From Pseudomonadota bacterium (GTDB taxonomy: Bacteria > Pseudomonadota > Alphaproteobacteria > Rhizobiales > Methylopilaceae): a DNA stretch of 64,000 bases. The stretch is from NCBI GenBank assembly GCA_023388965.1, contig JAEWFF010000056.1, positions 1 through 64,000 on the forward strand, given 5' to 3'. A program made the position numbers and the translations under genes. The notes beneath the pieces were generated by a model. The model had not been told where the DNA came from and searched no databases. It saw nothing but the letters and a program-made list of their open reading frames with translations. This document shows, piece by piece, positions 40,252-49,024 of this stretch (positions are counted from its first letter, which is position 1; each line of letters opens with the position of its first letter).

Positions 40252-41507
40252 TGCGTGAGGACACCGTAAATACCCCGCCGGATATCGAGAGCGCCGAACT
40301 GGTTCAGATCGCGCCGCTGCCGCGCGTGTCGATCCAGGCGTTCTGCGAAACGCCGGATGTCGCGCAGGCCGTCGAGCAGGCAGCCTCCGACCGGCGCATG
40401 GAAAAGGCGCACCTGCGCGTACAGATGGGCGGCGCGCCTGCCGCCGTCGAAGCCTACCGCAATGCTGCGACGCCGAACGTCATCATCATCGAGACCGATG
40501 GTGGACGCGATGTCCTGATCGACTGTCTGGACCGCCTGTCCGAAGTCTGCGATGTCGGTACGAAGGTGATCGTGGTCGGCCGCGTCAACGACGTCCTGCT
40601 TTATCGCGAACTGATGCGGCGCGGCGTGTCCGAATATCTCGTGGCGCCGGTGCCCGCGCTTGAAGTGGTCCGCTCGCTGTCGGAACTCTTCCGCGCGCCG
40701 GACGCCGATCCGGTCGGGCGCACCATCGCCTTTGTCGGCGCCAAGGGCGGCGCGGGCTCCTCGACCATTGCGCACAATGTGGCGTGGACCATTGCGCGCG
40801 CGTTCGAGCAGCCCACCGTCGTCGCCGATCTCGATCTTGCGTTCGGCACGGCCGGCCTCGATTTCAATCAGGACCCGCCGCAGGGCATCGCCGATGCCGT
40901 GTTCGCGCCGGACCGTCTCGATTCCAATCTCGTGGATCGCCTGCTGACGAAATGCACGCAGCATCTCAGCCTGCTTGCGGCGCCGGCGACGCTCGACCGT
41001 ACCTATGATTTCCAGGCCGACGCATTCGACGGTCTTTACGATATCCTGCGCTCGAACCTGCCCTATACGGTGCTCGACGTGCCGCATGGCTGGACCGCCT
41101 GGTCGCGGCGGGCGCTTGTCGCTGCCGACGAGATCGTCATCGTCGCCAGCCCCGATCTCGCCAATCTGCGCAACGCCAAGAACATGCTGGATCTCCTGCG
41201 TCAACAGCGTCCGCACGATGCCTCGCCGCGTCTGGTGCTCAATCAGGTCGGCGTGCCGAAGCGGCCGGAGATCAAGACGACCGAGTTCGCCAAGGCGCTC
41301 GATATCGAACCCTCGGCGGCGATCGCCTTCGAGCCGCAATTGTTCGGCACGGCGTCGAACAACGGCCAGATGATCTCCGAAATCTCCGCGTCGCATAAGG
41401 TTAACGAGGTTTTCCTCGAGATCGCGCGTCAGGTGACGGGCCGTTCGGAGACGCGCGCGAGGAAGCGGGCGTTGTTCGATCTCTCGCGTCTGCGCAAGAG
41501 GGCCTGA
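40251..41507 (+). CDS. cpaE: CpaE family pilus assembly ATPase (ParA/MinD-like)
   Basis: The 418-residue protein has a receiver-like N-terminal domain (about 25-145) without a clear phospho-acceptor constellation, and a MinD/ParA-type ATPase domain with deviant Walker A FVGAKGGAGSSTIAHN (about 160-175), VVADLDLAFGTAGLDFN and TVLDVPHGW. CpaE directs pilus assembly to the cell pole in Caulobacter. ATG 40251 is the coupled start; a longer frame upstream reads through cpaD in another frame and is rejected. Confidence 0.93.
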   Translation: MREDTVNTPPDIESAELVQIAPLPRVSIQAFCETPDVAQAVEQAASDRRMEKAHLRVQMGGAPAAVEAYRNAATPNVIIIETDGGRDVLIDCLDRLSEVCDVGTKVIVVGRVNDVLLYRELMRRGVSEYLVAPVPALEVVRSLSELFRAPDADPVGRTIAFVGAKGGAGSSTIAHNVAWTIARAFEQPTVVADLDLAFGTAGLDFNQDPPQGIADAVFAPDRLDSNLVDRLLTKCTQHLSLLAAPATLDRTYDFQADAFDGLYDILRSNLPYTVLDVPHGWTAWSRRALVAADEIVIVASPDLANLRNAKNMLDLLRQQRPHDASPRLVLNQVGVPKRPEIKTTEFAKALDIEPSAAIAFEPQLFGTASNNGQMISEISASHKVNEVFLEIARQVTGRSETRARKRALFDLSRLRKRA

Positions 41508-41511
41508 GACC

Positions 41512-42984
41512 ATGTCCGGCTTTGGAAAGCGCGGCTCGGCGGGTGGCGATCTCGCCCCGCAGATGGTGCCGAGCGTGCCGCAGCCACCCGTGCCGGTCGC
41601 GCCCGGCGCGCCGCAACGCACTGCGTCAGTTCCGGCACCGCCGCCCAAGCAGGCACGCCAGTCCTCGCCCCAGCCGGCGGAGCAGCGCCGTCCCGACAGT
41701 TATTACGAGACCAAGAGCCAGATCTTCTCGGCGCTGATCGAAGCCATCGATCTTGCCCAGCTCGCGCGTCTCGATGCGGACAGCGCGCGCGAGGAAATCC
41801 GCGATATCGTCAACGAGATCATCTCGCTCAAAAATCTCGTAATGTCGATTGCCGAGCAGGAAGAACTGCTCGAAGATATATGTAACGACGTTCTCGGCTA
41901 TGGTCCGCTCGAGCCGCTGCTGGCGCGCGACGACATCGCCGACATCATGGTCAATGGCGCGGACCGGACATTCATCGAGGTGGCAGGCAAGATCCAGCTC
42001 ACCAATGTCCGCTTCCGCGACAATTCCCAGCTTCTGAACATCTGCCAGCGCATCGTCAGCCAGGTCGGCCGCCGCGTCGATGAAAGCTCGCCGATCTGCG
42101 ATGCGCGCCTGCCGGACGGCTCCCGCGTCAACGTCATCGTTGCGCCTCTGGCGCTCGACGGGCCAACCCTCACGATCCGCAAATTCAAGCGCGAGAAACT
42201 GACGCTCGATCAGATGGTGCGGTTCGGCACCGTGACGGCCGAGGGCGCGGAAATATTGCGCATCATAGGCCGCAGCCGGTGCAACGCGATCATTTCCGGC
42301 GGTACGGGCTCGGGCAAGACGACGCTGCTGAACTGCCTGACGCGCGCCATCGATGAGGATGAGCGCATCATTACATGCGAGGACGCCGCCGAGCTTCAGC
42401 TCCAGCAGCCGCATGTCGTGCGCCTCGAAACCCGCCCTCCGAATCTCGAGGGCGAAGGGCAGATCACGATGCGCGATCTCGTCCGCAACTGTCTGCGTAT
42501 GCGCCCGGAGCGCATCATCGTCGGCGAGGTGCGCGGACCCGAAGCGTTCGACCTCCTGCAGGCGATGAATACCGGCCATGACGGCTCGATGGGCACGCTG
42601 CACGCGAACTCGCCGCGCGAGGCAATGTCGCGCATGGAAAGCATGATTTCGATGGGCGGCTTCAGCCTCCCGGCGCGCACGATCCGCGAAATGATCGCAA
42701 CCTCGGTCGATGTCATCGTCCAGACGCAGCGCCTGCGCGACGGCTCGCGCCGCATCACGCACATAACCGAGGTTGTCGGCATGGAATCCGACATCGTCAC
42801 GACGCAGGATATCTTCGTCTATGAAATCCTGGGCGAGGATCAGAACGGCCGCATCATCGGCCGCCATCGTTCGACCGGAATTGCACGGCCGCGCTTCTGG
42901 GAGCGCGCGCGTTATTACGGCGAGGAAAGCAATCTCGCCGCCGCCCTCGATGCCGCCGAAGTCGCGGATGAGCTGAGGGGCTGA
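41512..42984 (+). CDS. cpaF: CpaF/TadA secretion ATPase
   Basis: The 490-residue hexameric traffic ATPase powers Flp pilus extension and retraction. The N-terminal 60 residues are Pro/Gln-rich; the core has Walker A ISGGTGSGKTTLLN (about 262-272), the Asp box DEDERIITCEDAAELQL, Walker B RPERIIVGEVRGPEAFD and the His box TGHDGSMGTLHANS. It lies 4 nt after cpaE and 6 nt before tadB. Confidence 0.95.
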   Translation: MSGFGKRGSAGGDLAPQMVPSVPQPPVPVAPGAPQRTASVPAPPPKQARQSSPQPAEQRRPDSYYETKSQIFSALIEAIDLAQLARLDADSAREEIRDIVNEIISLKNLVMSIAEQEELLEDICNDVLGYGPLEPLLARDDIADIMVNGADRTFIEVAGKIQLTNVRFRDNSQLLNICQRIVSQVGRRVDESSPICDARLPDGSRVNVIVAPLALDGPTLTIRKFKREKLTLDQMVRFGTVTAEGAEILRIIGRSRCNAIISGGTGSGKTTLLNCLTRAIDEDERIITCEDAAELQLQQPHVVRLETRPPNLEGEGQITMRDLVRNCLRMRPERIIVGEVRGPEAFDLLQAMNTGHDGSMGTLHANSPREAMSRMESMISMGGFSLPARTIREMIATSVDVIVQTQRLRDGSRRITHITEVVGMESDIVTTQDIFVYEILGEDQNGRIIGRHRSTGIARPRFWERARYYGEESNLAAALDAAEVADELRG

Positions 42985-42990
42985 TCCGCC

Positions 42991-43959
42991 ATGGATGCCC
43001 GCCAGATCGTCGTCTTCACGCTCGCAACAATCGCTTCCGGCGGTGTTCTTTACGCGCTCGCCTATCCCTGGCTGACGGACGACCGCGCCGAGCGGCGCCA
43101 GCGATCGATCTATGACGCCAGCGCGCGGCTCAGCGTCAATCCGCGCGAAACCGCGCTCCGGCGCGGGCAGCTGGCCGACAGCCTGAAGGAACTGGAAAAG
43201 CGCCAGCGCAATCTGCGCCGGCCTCCCTTGAGCGTACGCATCGAGCAGGCCGGCCTGCAGATGAGCACGAAGAAGTTCTATCTTCTGAGCCTCATTGCAG
43301 GAATACTGATCGCGCTGGCCCTTCTCATTCTGACAAGCCCGCTGATCGCGTTCGCCGGCCTTTTTGCCGGCACGTTCGGCCTTCCGCGCTGGATGCTTGG
43401 CTATATGACGAAGCGCCGCCAGAAGAAGTTCATCACGGAATTTCCCAACGCCATCGACATCATAGTGCGCGGCGTCAAATCCGGCCTGCCGCTCGGCGAT
43501 TGCTTCCGCATCGTTGCCTCGGAATCGCAGGAGCCGGTCAAATCGGAATTCCGCTCCATGCTGGAAATGCAGACGGTCGGCATGCCGCTCGGCGAGGCGG
43601 TGGAGCGTCTGTACCAGAGGATCGGCCTGGCCGAAGTGAACTTCTTTTCGATTGTGATCGCCATTCAGGCAAAATCCGGCGGCAATCTGTCCGAAGCGCT
43701 CGGCAATCTCGCAAACGTCCTGCGCGAACGTTCGAAGATGAAAGGCAAGATCCAGGCGATGAGCATGGAGGCGAAGTCCTCGGCATGGATCATCGGCGCG
43801 CTGCCCGTCATCGTCGGCTTTCTCGTTTTTCTCGTCAGCCCGGAATATGTGTCGGTGCTCTGGAAGGAGAGGCTCGGTCAGGTCATGCTCGGCTGCGCCG
43901 CGTTCTGGATGATGTGCGGGATATTGACGATGCGCAAAATGATCAATTTCGACTTCTGA
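42991..43959 (+). CDS. tadB: type II secretion F family protein TadB
   Basis: The 322-residue inner-membrane platform protein has an N-terminal helix (VVFTLATIASGGVLYALAYPWL), a pair of central membrane segments (LLSLIAGILIALALLIL) and the T2SSF domain (FPNAIDIIVRGVKSGLPLGDCFRI, ALGNLANVLRERSKMKGKI). It cooperates with TadC and CpaF. An 855-codon open frame on the opposite strand across this gene and cpaF is a high-GC shadow. Confidence 0.93.
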   Translation: MDARQIVVFTLATIASGGVLYALAYPWLTDDRAERRQRSIYDASARLSVNPRETALRRGQLADSLKELEKRQRNLRRPPLSVRIEQAGLQMSTKKFYLLSLIAGILIALALLILTSPLIAFAGLFAGTFGLPRWMLGYMTKRRQKKFITEFPNAIDIIVRGVKSGLPLGDCFRIVASESQEPVKSEFRSMLEMQTVGMPLGEAVERLYQRIGLAEVNFFSIVIAIQAKSGGNLSEALGNLANVLRERSKMKGKIQAMSMEAKSSAWIIGALPVIVGFLVFLVSPEYVSVLWKERLGQVMLGCAAFWMMCGILTMRKMINFDF

Positions 43960-43969
43960 GGTTCGTGCG

Positions 43970-44941
43970 GTGAATATCGTCGACAGGCTCACGGATCGCG
44001 ATTTTCTGGTGATGATGTTCGCCGGGCTCGCTGCTGCCATGACGGTCGTGACTCTTGCCATGCCGCTGCTGTCGGGCGACCGGCTGGGGCGGCGCATGAA
44101 GGCGGTGGCGCTGGAGCGCGACATGATGCGCGCGCGCGAACGCGAGCGTCTGGCGCGGGCAAGTTCGGCGGCAAGCCTGCGGCGCGAGCCCAAGGCGTAT
44201 ATGAAGCGCGTGGTCGATCAGTTCGATCTCGCCAAGCATCTGTCGACCGACGACGCCAAGGAAAAGCTGGCCATGGCCGGCTTCCGCGGCCAGGGCCCGA
44301 TGGTCGTCTTCCTGTTCTTCCGGCTCGTCACGCCGATTGCCCTGTGCCTTCTGGCCTGGCTGTATGTATTCATCATCATAAAGCTCGATCAGCCGCTTGT
44401 GGTGAAGGTCGGTGCCGGCATTCTTGCGGCCTATATCGGCATCAAGGCGCCCCAGCTCTATCTCAAGAACCGTATCCAGAAGCGGCAGGCATCGATCCGC
44501 CGCGCCTTTCCCGATGCGCTCGATCTGCTTCTGATCTGCATCGAATCCGGCATGTCGGTCGAAGCGGCGTTCCGCAAGGTCAGCCAGGAAATCGGCGAAC
44601 AGTCGATCGAGCTGGCCGAGGAGTTCGTGCTGACATCGGCGGAGATGTCCTATCTGCAGGATCGGCGTCTGGCCTATGAGAATCTCGGCAAGCGCGTCGG
44701 CCTCGACGGGGTCAAGGCGGTGACGGGCGCGCTCATCCAGTCCGAGCGTTACGGCACGCCGATCGCGCAATCGCTGCGCGTGATGGCGCAGGAAAACCGC
44801 GATATGCGGATGAACGAGGCGGAGAAGAAGGCCGCGGCCCTGCCGCCGAAACTTACCGTGCCGATGATCGTGTTCTTCCTGCCGGTGCTTTTCGTTGTCA
44901 TTCTCGGACCTGCGATCATGCAGGTCATGAAGATCACCTAG
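43970..44941 (+). CDS. tadC: type II secretion F family protein TadC
   Basis: The 323-residue partner of TadB has an N-terminal membrane helix (FLVMMFAGLAAAMTVVTLAM), a central FLFFRLVTPIALCLLAWLYVFII pair and the T2SSF domain (FPDALDLLLICIESGMSVEAAFRK, LIQSERYGTPIAQSLRVMAQ), ending in a C-terminal helix. The start is GTG 43970, preceded by GAGG; no ATG is nearby. Its stop is shared with the convergent TadD-like gene in the palindrome CTAG. Confidence 0.92.
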   Translation: MNIVDRLTDRDFLVMMFAGLAAAMTVVTLAMPLLSGDRLGRRMKAVALERDMMRARERERLARASSAASLRREPKAYMKRVVDQFDLAKHLSTDDAKEKLAMAGFRGQGPMVVFLFFRLVTPIALCLLAWLYVFIIIKLDQPLVVKVGAGILAAYIGIKAPQLYLKNRIQKRQASIRRAFPDALDLLLICIESGMSVEAAFRKVSQEIGEQSIELAEEFVLTSAEMSYLQDRRLAYENLGKRVGLDGVKAVTGALIQSERYGTPIAQSLRVMAQENRDMRMNEAEKKAAALPPKLTVPMIVFFLPVLFVVILGPAIMQVMKIT

Positions 44942-45777
44942 CTTCGCAGATCGAGATCGTCGAACGTCTCGGGCGTATCGGCTTTTGCGGCCGGCGCGCT
45001 GGGCTCCGTCTTTACAGGCGCGGCGCGCTGGGGTTTGGTCTGCACGCTGGCCGGCGCCGATTTGCGGGAAGCGGGCACGGTTTTCGGTTTCGCCTGTGCA
45101 TCGGCCGCCGCCTTTCTGGCCGGACCGAGGCTCTCTTTCCAGTAGCGCACATTGGCAGCCGCCTGATCGGGCGGCAGATCGCGCCGCGCCAGTTCCTCGG
45201 CTTCAGCATATTTGCCCTGCAGCGCAAGAACGAGCGCGAGGTTCTGACGCATTTTCGGCGTCGCGGACGACTGCGCGACTGCGCGGCGCATCATCTGTTC
45301 GGCTTCGCCCGGCTTTTTGGAAAGCGCGAGCGAGAGCCCGAGATTGGAAAGCACTGCGGGGTTTTCCGGCGACATCTGAAGCGCGGCGCGATAGCGCGCC
45401 TGCGCCTCATCGAGCCGACCCATCCCGTCGAGAATGACGCCCTCGCTGTTGGCAATGCGCCAGTCCGGACGCCGTGCATCCTGCGCCTTGGCGAGGGTGG
45501 CGAGAGCTTCCTCTTCGCGCCCGGCATCGGCAAGCGCGAGCCCGTAATGAAGCATGACGCTGCGGTCGCGTCCGTTTTTCGCGGCCTCGCGCGAGAGCAG
45601 AGCGACGGCTTCGTCCTTCTTGCCGGCTTCGCGCAGCTTGGAGGCCTGGTTGATGGCGCTGCTCGCCTGACCGATGGAACCGGTCGTGGCCGGATCACGC
45701 CCGGCGCAGCCGAACATGAGCGTGGCGCAGGCCGTGGTGACGGCCAGAAAGCGAAGGGCGGGGCGGTTTTTGAGCAC
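44938..45777 (-). CDS. TadD-like tetratricopeptide-repeat lipoprotein
   Basis: The protein has about 279 residues if begun at GTG 45777, giving a lipoprotein signal (LKNRPALRFLAVTTACATLMFGCAG, lipobox MFGC). Four to five TPR units follow (AVALLSREAAKNG..., ALADAGREEEALATLAKAQ, LDEAQARYRAALQMSPENPAVLSNLG), then an Ala/Pro/Lys-rich tail. TadD proteins of Flp loci look like this. The true start is uncertain: the frame remains open 130 codons upstream, and the ribosome site at 45777 is weak. It faces tadC tail-to-tail. Confidence 0.83.
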   Translation of the reverse strand: MLKNRPALRFLAVTTACATLMFGCAGRDPATTGSIGQASSAINQASKLREAGKKDEAVALLSREAAKNGRDRSVMLHYGLALADAGREEEALATLAKAQDARRPDWRIANSEGVILDGMGRLDEAQARYRAALQMSPENPAVLSNLGLSLALSKKPGEAEQMMRRAVAQSSATPKMRQNLALVLALQGKYAEAEELARRDLPPDQAAANVRYWKESLGPARKAAADAQAKPKTVPASRKSAPASVQTKPQRAAPVKTEPSAPAAKADTPETFDDLDLRS

Positions 45778-45838
45778 GATCGCGTCCGGCTGTGCGGGTT
45801 GCGCCGCGCGGGCGCCGAGGGCAAAAGATTTACCGCTG

Positions 45839-45859
45839 TTAACCTTAATCAAGGGTAAA
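45839..45859. promoter_or_regulatory. A+T-rich spacer with near-CtrA motif between tadD-like and pepB-like genes
   Basis: TTAACC (45839-45844) and TTAATCAAGGGTAAA (45845-45859, TTAA-N7-TAAA, one mismatch) are the only such motifs in the divergent spacer between the TadD-like gene and the aminopeptidase. It may drive the TadD-like gene with the pilus genes. Low confidence because the consensus is not complete. Confidence 0.3.
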
Positions 45860-45934
45860 CACGGGGCCGTGGCGCGGGCCGACACCATGGCGCCCATCTC
45901 GCCGCTATGCTGCAAAAGAAAAACGGAGTTTCGT

Positions 45935-47305
45935 GTGCACGCACTTCTTCTTCCCGCCGGCAGCGACGCCGTTCCGCTCTGGCCGCTCTGGATCGGCCGG
46001 GATATCGGGCATCTGCCGCAGACCGCGCAGACATGGATCGCCGCGTCCGGATTCGAGGCGAAGCCGGGCCGCGTTCTGCCTGTGCCGGGCGAGGCCGGAG
46101 TGCTGTGCGGCGCTGTGTTCGGCGTCGAGGCGCCGGATGCGAAAAGCCGCGAACCGTTTCTCACGGCCAATCTGGTGCGCGATCTTCCGGCCGGCGCCTA
46201 TCGGTTCGAAGGTGCGCTGCACGATCCGCGTCTCGCCGCGATCGGCTTCCTGCTCGGCTCGTACCGGTTCGACCGCTACCGCAAGCCCGACATCCGTACC
46301 GTCCAGCTTGTCTTACCCGAGGGCGTGGATGGGGACGAGGTGGTCCGCATTGGCGAAGGCGTTCGTCTCGCGCGCGATCTCGTCAATACGCCCTCGAACG
46401 ATATGGGTCCGGACGAGCTCGAGGCTGCAGCGCGCGAACTGGCGGGCCGCTTCGGCGCGGCCTTTAACCTGATCGCGGGAGAGACGCTGGCGCGCGATTT
46501 TCCGCTTGTCCATGCGGTCGGCTGCTCGTCGCCGCGCGCGCCGCGTCTGCTGGATTTTGTCTGGGGCGATCCGGCGCATCCGAAAGTCACTCTGGTGGGC
46601 AAGGGTGTCTGCTTCGACACCGGCGGCCTCGACATCAAGCCTGCGTCCAACATGCTGCTGATGAAAAAGGATATGGGCGGCGCGGCGAACGCGCTCGGCC
46701 TCGCGCATATGATCATGGATGCGCGCCTTCAGGTGCGGCTGCGCGTGCTCATTCCCGCCGTCGAGAATGCGGTATCGGGCACCAGCTTCCGCCCGGGTGA
46801 TGTGTACCGCAGCCGCAAGGGCATTACGGTCGAGATCGGCAATACGGACGCGGAAGGCCGGCTCGTTCTGGCCGACGCGCTCGCCCTCGCGGACGAGGAG
46901 GCACCGGACATGCTGATCGATCTCGCGACCTTGACGGGCGCCGCGCGCGTTGCGCTCGGGCCGGACATTCCGCCCGTCTTTACCGATGACGATATATTCG
47001 CCGCGGACATCCAGAGGATCGGCGCGGTGGAGCACGATCCCGTCTGGCGGCTGCCGCTGTGGGCACGTTACGACCGCATGCTCGATTCGCGCACGGCCGA
47101 TATCAACAATGCGCCGAGCGGCGGTTTTGCCGGCTCGATCACGGCAGCGCTGTTCCTCAAGCGCTTCGTCGAGAACGCGAAGACCTGGGCGCATTTCGAC
47201 ATCTTTGCCTGGACGCCGTCGGCGCGCCCGGCGCGCCCCGAAGGCGGCGAGGCGCAGGCGATCCGCGCTCTGTACGTACTGCTGAAGGAACGCCATGGCG
47301 GATGA
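45935..47305 (+). CDS. leucyl aminopeptidase (M17 family)
   Basis: The 456-residue cytosolic aminopeptidase has metal ligands in VGKGVCFDTGGLDIKP (Lys, Asp), LLMKKDMGGAANALGL and the family signature NTDAEGRLVLADAL near residue 300. GTG 45935 is chosen because GGAG lies six bases upstream; ATG 45887 would add 16 residues without a ribosome site. The dinuclear metal ligands are intact. It overlaps the following NlpC/P60 gene by 11 nt, so both are translated together. Confidence 0.92.
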   Translation: MHALLLPAGSDAVPLWPLWIGRDIGHLPQTAQTWIAASGFEAKPGRVLPVPGEAGVLCGAVFGVEAPDAKSREPFLTANLVRDLPAGAYRFEGALHDPRLAAIGFLLGSYRFDRYRKPDIRTVQLVLPEGVDGDEVVRIGEGVRLARDLVNTPSNDMGPDELEAAARELAGRFGAAFNLIAGETLARDFPLVHAVGCSSPRAPRLLDFVWGDPAHPKVTLVGKGVCFDTGGLDIKPASNMLLMKKDMGGAANALGLAHMIMDARLQVRLRVLIPAVENAVSGTSFRPGDVYRSRKGITVEIGNTDAEGRLVLADALALADEEAPDMLIDLATLTGAARVALGPDIPPVFTDDDIFAADIQRIGAVEHDPVWRLPLWARYDRMLDSRTADINNAPSGGFAGSITAALFLKRFVENAKTWAHFDIFAWTPSARPARPEGGEAQAIRALYVLLKERHGG

Positions 47306-48089
47306 TCCGCGCCTGACGCCGCCTCTGGGCGAACGCCGCACCCTGCGCGTAGTCGCCGGTGCCGCGCCGCTCCGCAGGGAGCCGCGTCCGGACACGCCGC
47401 TCCTGACAGAGGCGATCTTCGGCGAGCCCGTCGCGGCCTATGAGGCGCAGGACGGTTGGGTCCATGTCCAGCTTCTGACCGATGGATATGTCGGCTGGCT
47501 GCCGGAATGGGCGCTCGATGCGGAGCTGAAACCGACGCACCGCGTCTCGGCACTGCGCAGCTTCGTGTTTCCGCGGCCGGACATAAAACTGCCGCCGCAC
47601 GAAATGCTGACCATGGGCAGCCGCGTGACGGTGATCGGGCAGGATGGCCCGTTCGCGATCATCGCGCCGCGCGGCTACGCGATCGCGCGGCATCTCGCGC
47701 CGCTCGGCGAGAACGAAGCGGACTTCGTCGCCGTCGCCGATAGATTCGTCGGTACGCCCTATCTCTGGGGCGGCAAGACCTCGCTCGGCCTCGATTGTTC
47801 GGGCCTCGTCCAGGTCGCGCTGGATGCCGCCGGCGTGCTCGCGCCGCGCGACAGCGATCAGCAGCAGGCGGCTCTCGGCACTGAGGTGCCATACGACGGC
47901 CCGGCTTCGCTCGCGCGCGGCGATCTCGTCTTCTGGAAAGGGCATGTCGCCATCGCGCGCGGCGACGGCACGATCATTCATGCCAATGCGCACCACATGG
48001 CGGTCGCCATCGAAAGCGCGGCCGAGGCTGTTTCGCGCATCGCGGCGGCAGGTAGTGACGTCACCTCGGTCCGGCGTCTCGGTCAGTAG
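47295..48089 (+). CDS. NlpC/P60 (C40) cell-wall peptidase with SH3-like domains
   Basis: The 264-residue protein has two SH3-like N-terminal regions (LRVVAGAAPLRREPRPDTPLLTE, GSRVTVIGQDGPFAIIAPRGYAI) and a C-terminal C40 domain with Cys168 in SLGLDCSGLVQVAL, His217 in KGHVAIARGDG and a polar third residue in IHANAHHMAV. These enzymes cut muropeptide stem bonds such as gamma-D-Glu-DAP. There is no signal peptide, so it likely acts on recycled muropeptides in the cytoplasm, together with the aminopeptidase and perhaps the nearby peptide importer. Confidence 0.9.
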   Translation: MADDPRLTPPLGERRTLRVVAGAAPLRREPRPDTPLLTEAIFGEPVAAYEAQDGWVHVQLLTDGYVGWLPEWALDAELKPTHRVSALRSFVFPRPDIKLPPHEMLTMGSRVTVIGQDGPFAIIAPRGYAIARHLAPLGENEADFVAVADRFVGTPYLWGGKTSLGLDCSGLVQVALDAAGVLAPRDSDQQQAALGTEVPYDGPASLARGDLVFWKGHVAIARGDGTIIHANAHHMAVAIESAAEAVSRIAAAGSDVTSVRRLGQ

Positions 48090-49024
48090 CCCCGCGAGCG
48101 CTCGACTAGCCCTTCGGGCGTCTCACCGGCCTCGATCCTCGCGATCTGCCGTGCGATGAAGGCCGAGACGGCATCCGGGCTGCTTTCGGCGGCGCTGTGC
48201 GGCGTAATGACGATGTTCGGCAGGCCCCAGAGCGGGCTGTCCGCCGGCAGAGGTTCGGCCTCGAACACATCGAGCGAAGCGGCGATCAGGGTGCCGTCCT
48301 GAAGCGCCGCGGCGATGTCGGCATCTTTCTGCGAGCCGCCGCGCCCCGCATTCAAAAGTACCGGCCCTCCGAGCGGACCGTTGCGCGCAAGCTTCTCAAA
48401 CAAGGTCCGATCGAGAATGCCCCGTGTCTCTTCCGTCAACGGCAGCAGCGAGACGAGAATGTCGGTACGTGCCAGAAAAGCGTCCAGTTTTTCGGCGCCA
48501 TAGACCTCGATATTCTCCACCGGCCTGCCGCTGCGGCTCCAGCCAGCAACATCGAAGCCGAGCGCGGTCAGCTTGCGGGCGGCATCGCGCCCGAGTTCGC
48601 CAAGACCCATCACGCCGACGCGCACCTCGCGTGCGGCCGGCTGATCGCGCCATGGCTGCCACAGCGCGGCGCCCTGTTGCGCAAGATAGGTCGGCGCGCG
48701 CCGATGATGCAGCAGGACATTCATCACGACCCATTCCGACATCCGGTTCGTCAGATCGGGATCGACGACGCGAACGAGCGGAACGTCCGGCAGGCCAGCG
48801 TCGGCGAACAGATGATCGACGCCCGCACCCAGCGAATAGACGGCTTCGAGATTGGGCAATGTGGCAAGCAGGCCGTGCGGCGCGTGCCAACAGGCGGCAT
48901 AACTTATGCTTGCGGGATCGTAGTTATCGTCCAGCGTGAAGACCGCATGATCCGGCAGATTGCGCTCAAAACGCTCGCGCCAGGCTTCGGGATCCCAGCC
49001 CGTAATGGCGATCAGAAGACTCAC
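48083..49024 (-). CDS. ghrA: glyoxylate/hydroxypyruvate reductase A (GhrA-like)
   Basis: The 313-residue D-2-hydroxyacid dehydrogenase of the GhrA branch has AVYSLGAGVDHLFAD, DPDLTNRMSEWVVMNVL, Rossmann GVMGLGELGRDAA, LLNAGRGGSQKDADIAAAL with the catalytic Arg, and ITPHSAAESSPDAV with the catalytic His. It reduces glyoxylate and hydroxypyruvate. It is the last gene of the seven-gene transporter operon, overlapping yejF by 4 nt, and convergently overlaps the NlpC/P60 gene by 7 nt. Why a glyoxylate reductase is coupled to a peptide transporter is unclear. Confidence 0.9.
   Translation of the reverse strand: MSLLIAITGWDPEAWRERFERNLPDHAVFTLDDNYDPASISYAACWHAPHGLLATLPNLEAVYSLGAGVDHLFADAGLPDVPLVRVVDPDLTNRMSEWVVMNVLLHHRRAPTYLAQQGAALWQPWRDQPAAREVRVGVMGLGELGRDAARKLTALGFDVAGWSRSGRPVENIEVYGAEKLDAFLARTDILVSLLPLTEETRGILDRTLFEKLARNGPLGGPVLLNAGRGGSQKDADIAAALQDGTLIAASLDVFEAEPLPADSPLWGLPNIVITPHSAAESSPDAVSAFIARQIARIEAGETPEGLVERSRGY

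Noticed and set aside
41626..44193. 855-codon open frame on the minus strand opposite cpaF and tadB
   Set aside because: It is antisense to two clear pilus genes, has no recognisable motif and shows the Arg/Ala/His-rich composition expected of a high-GC shadow frame.
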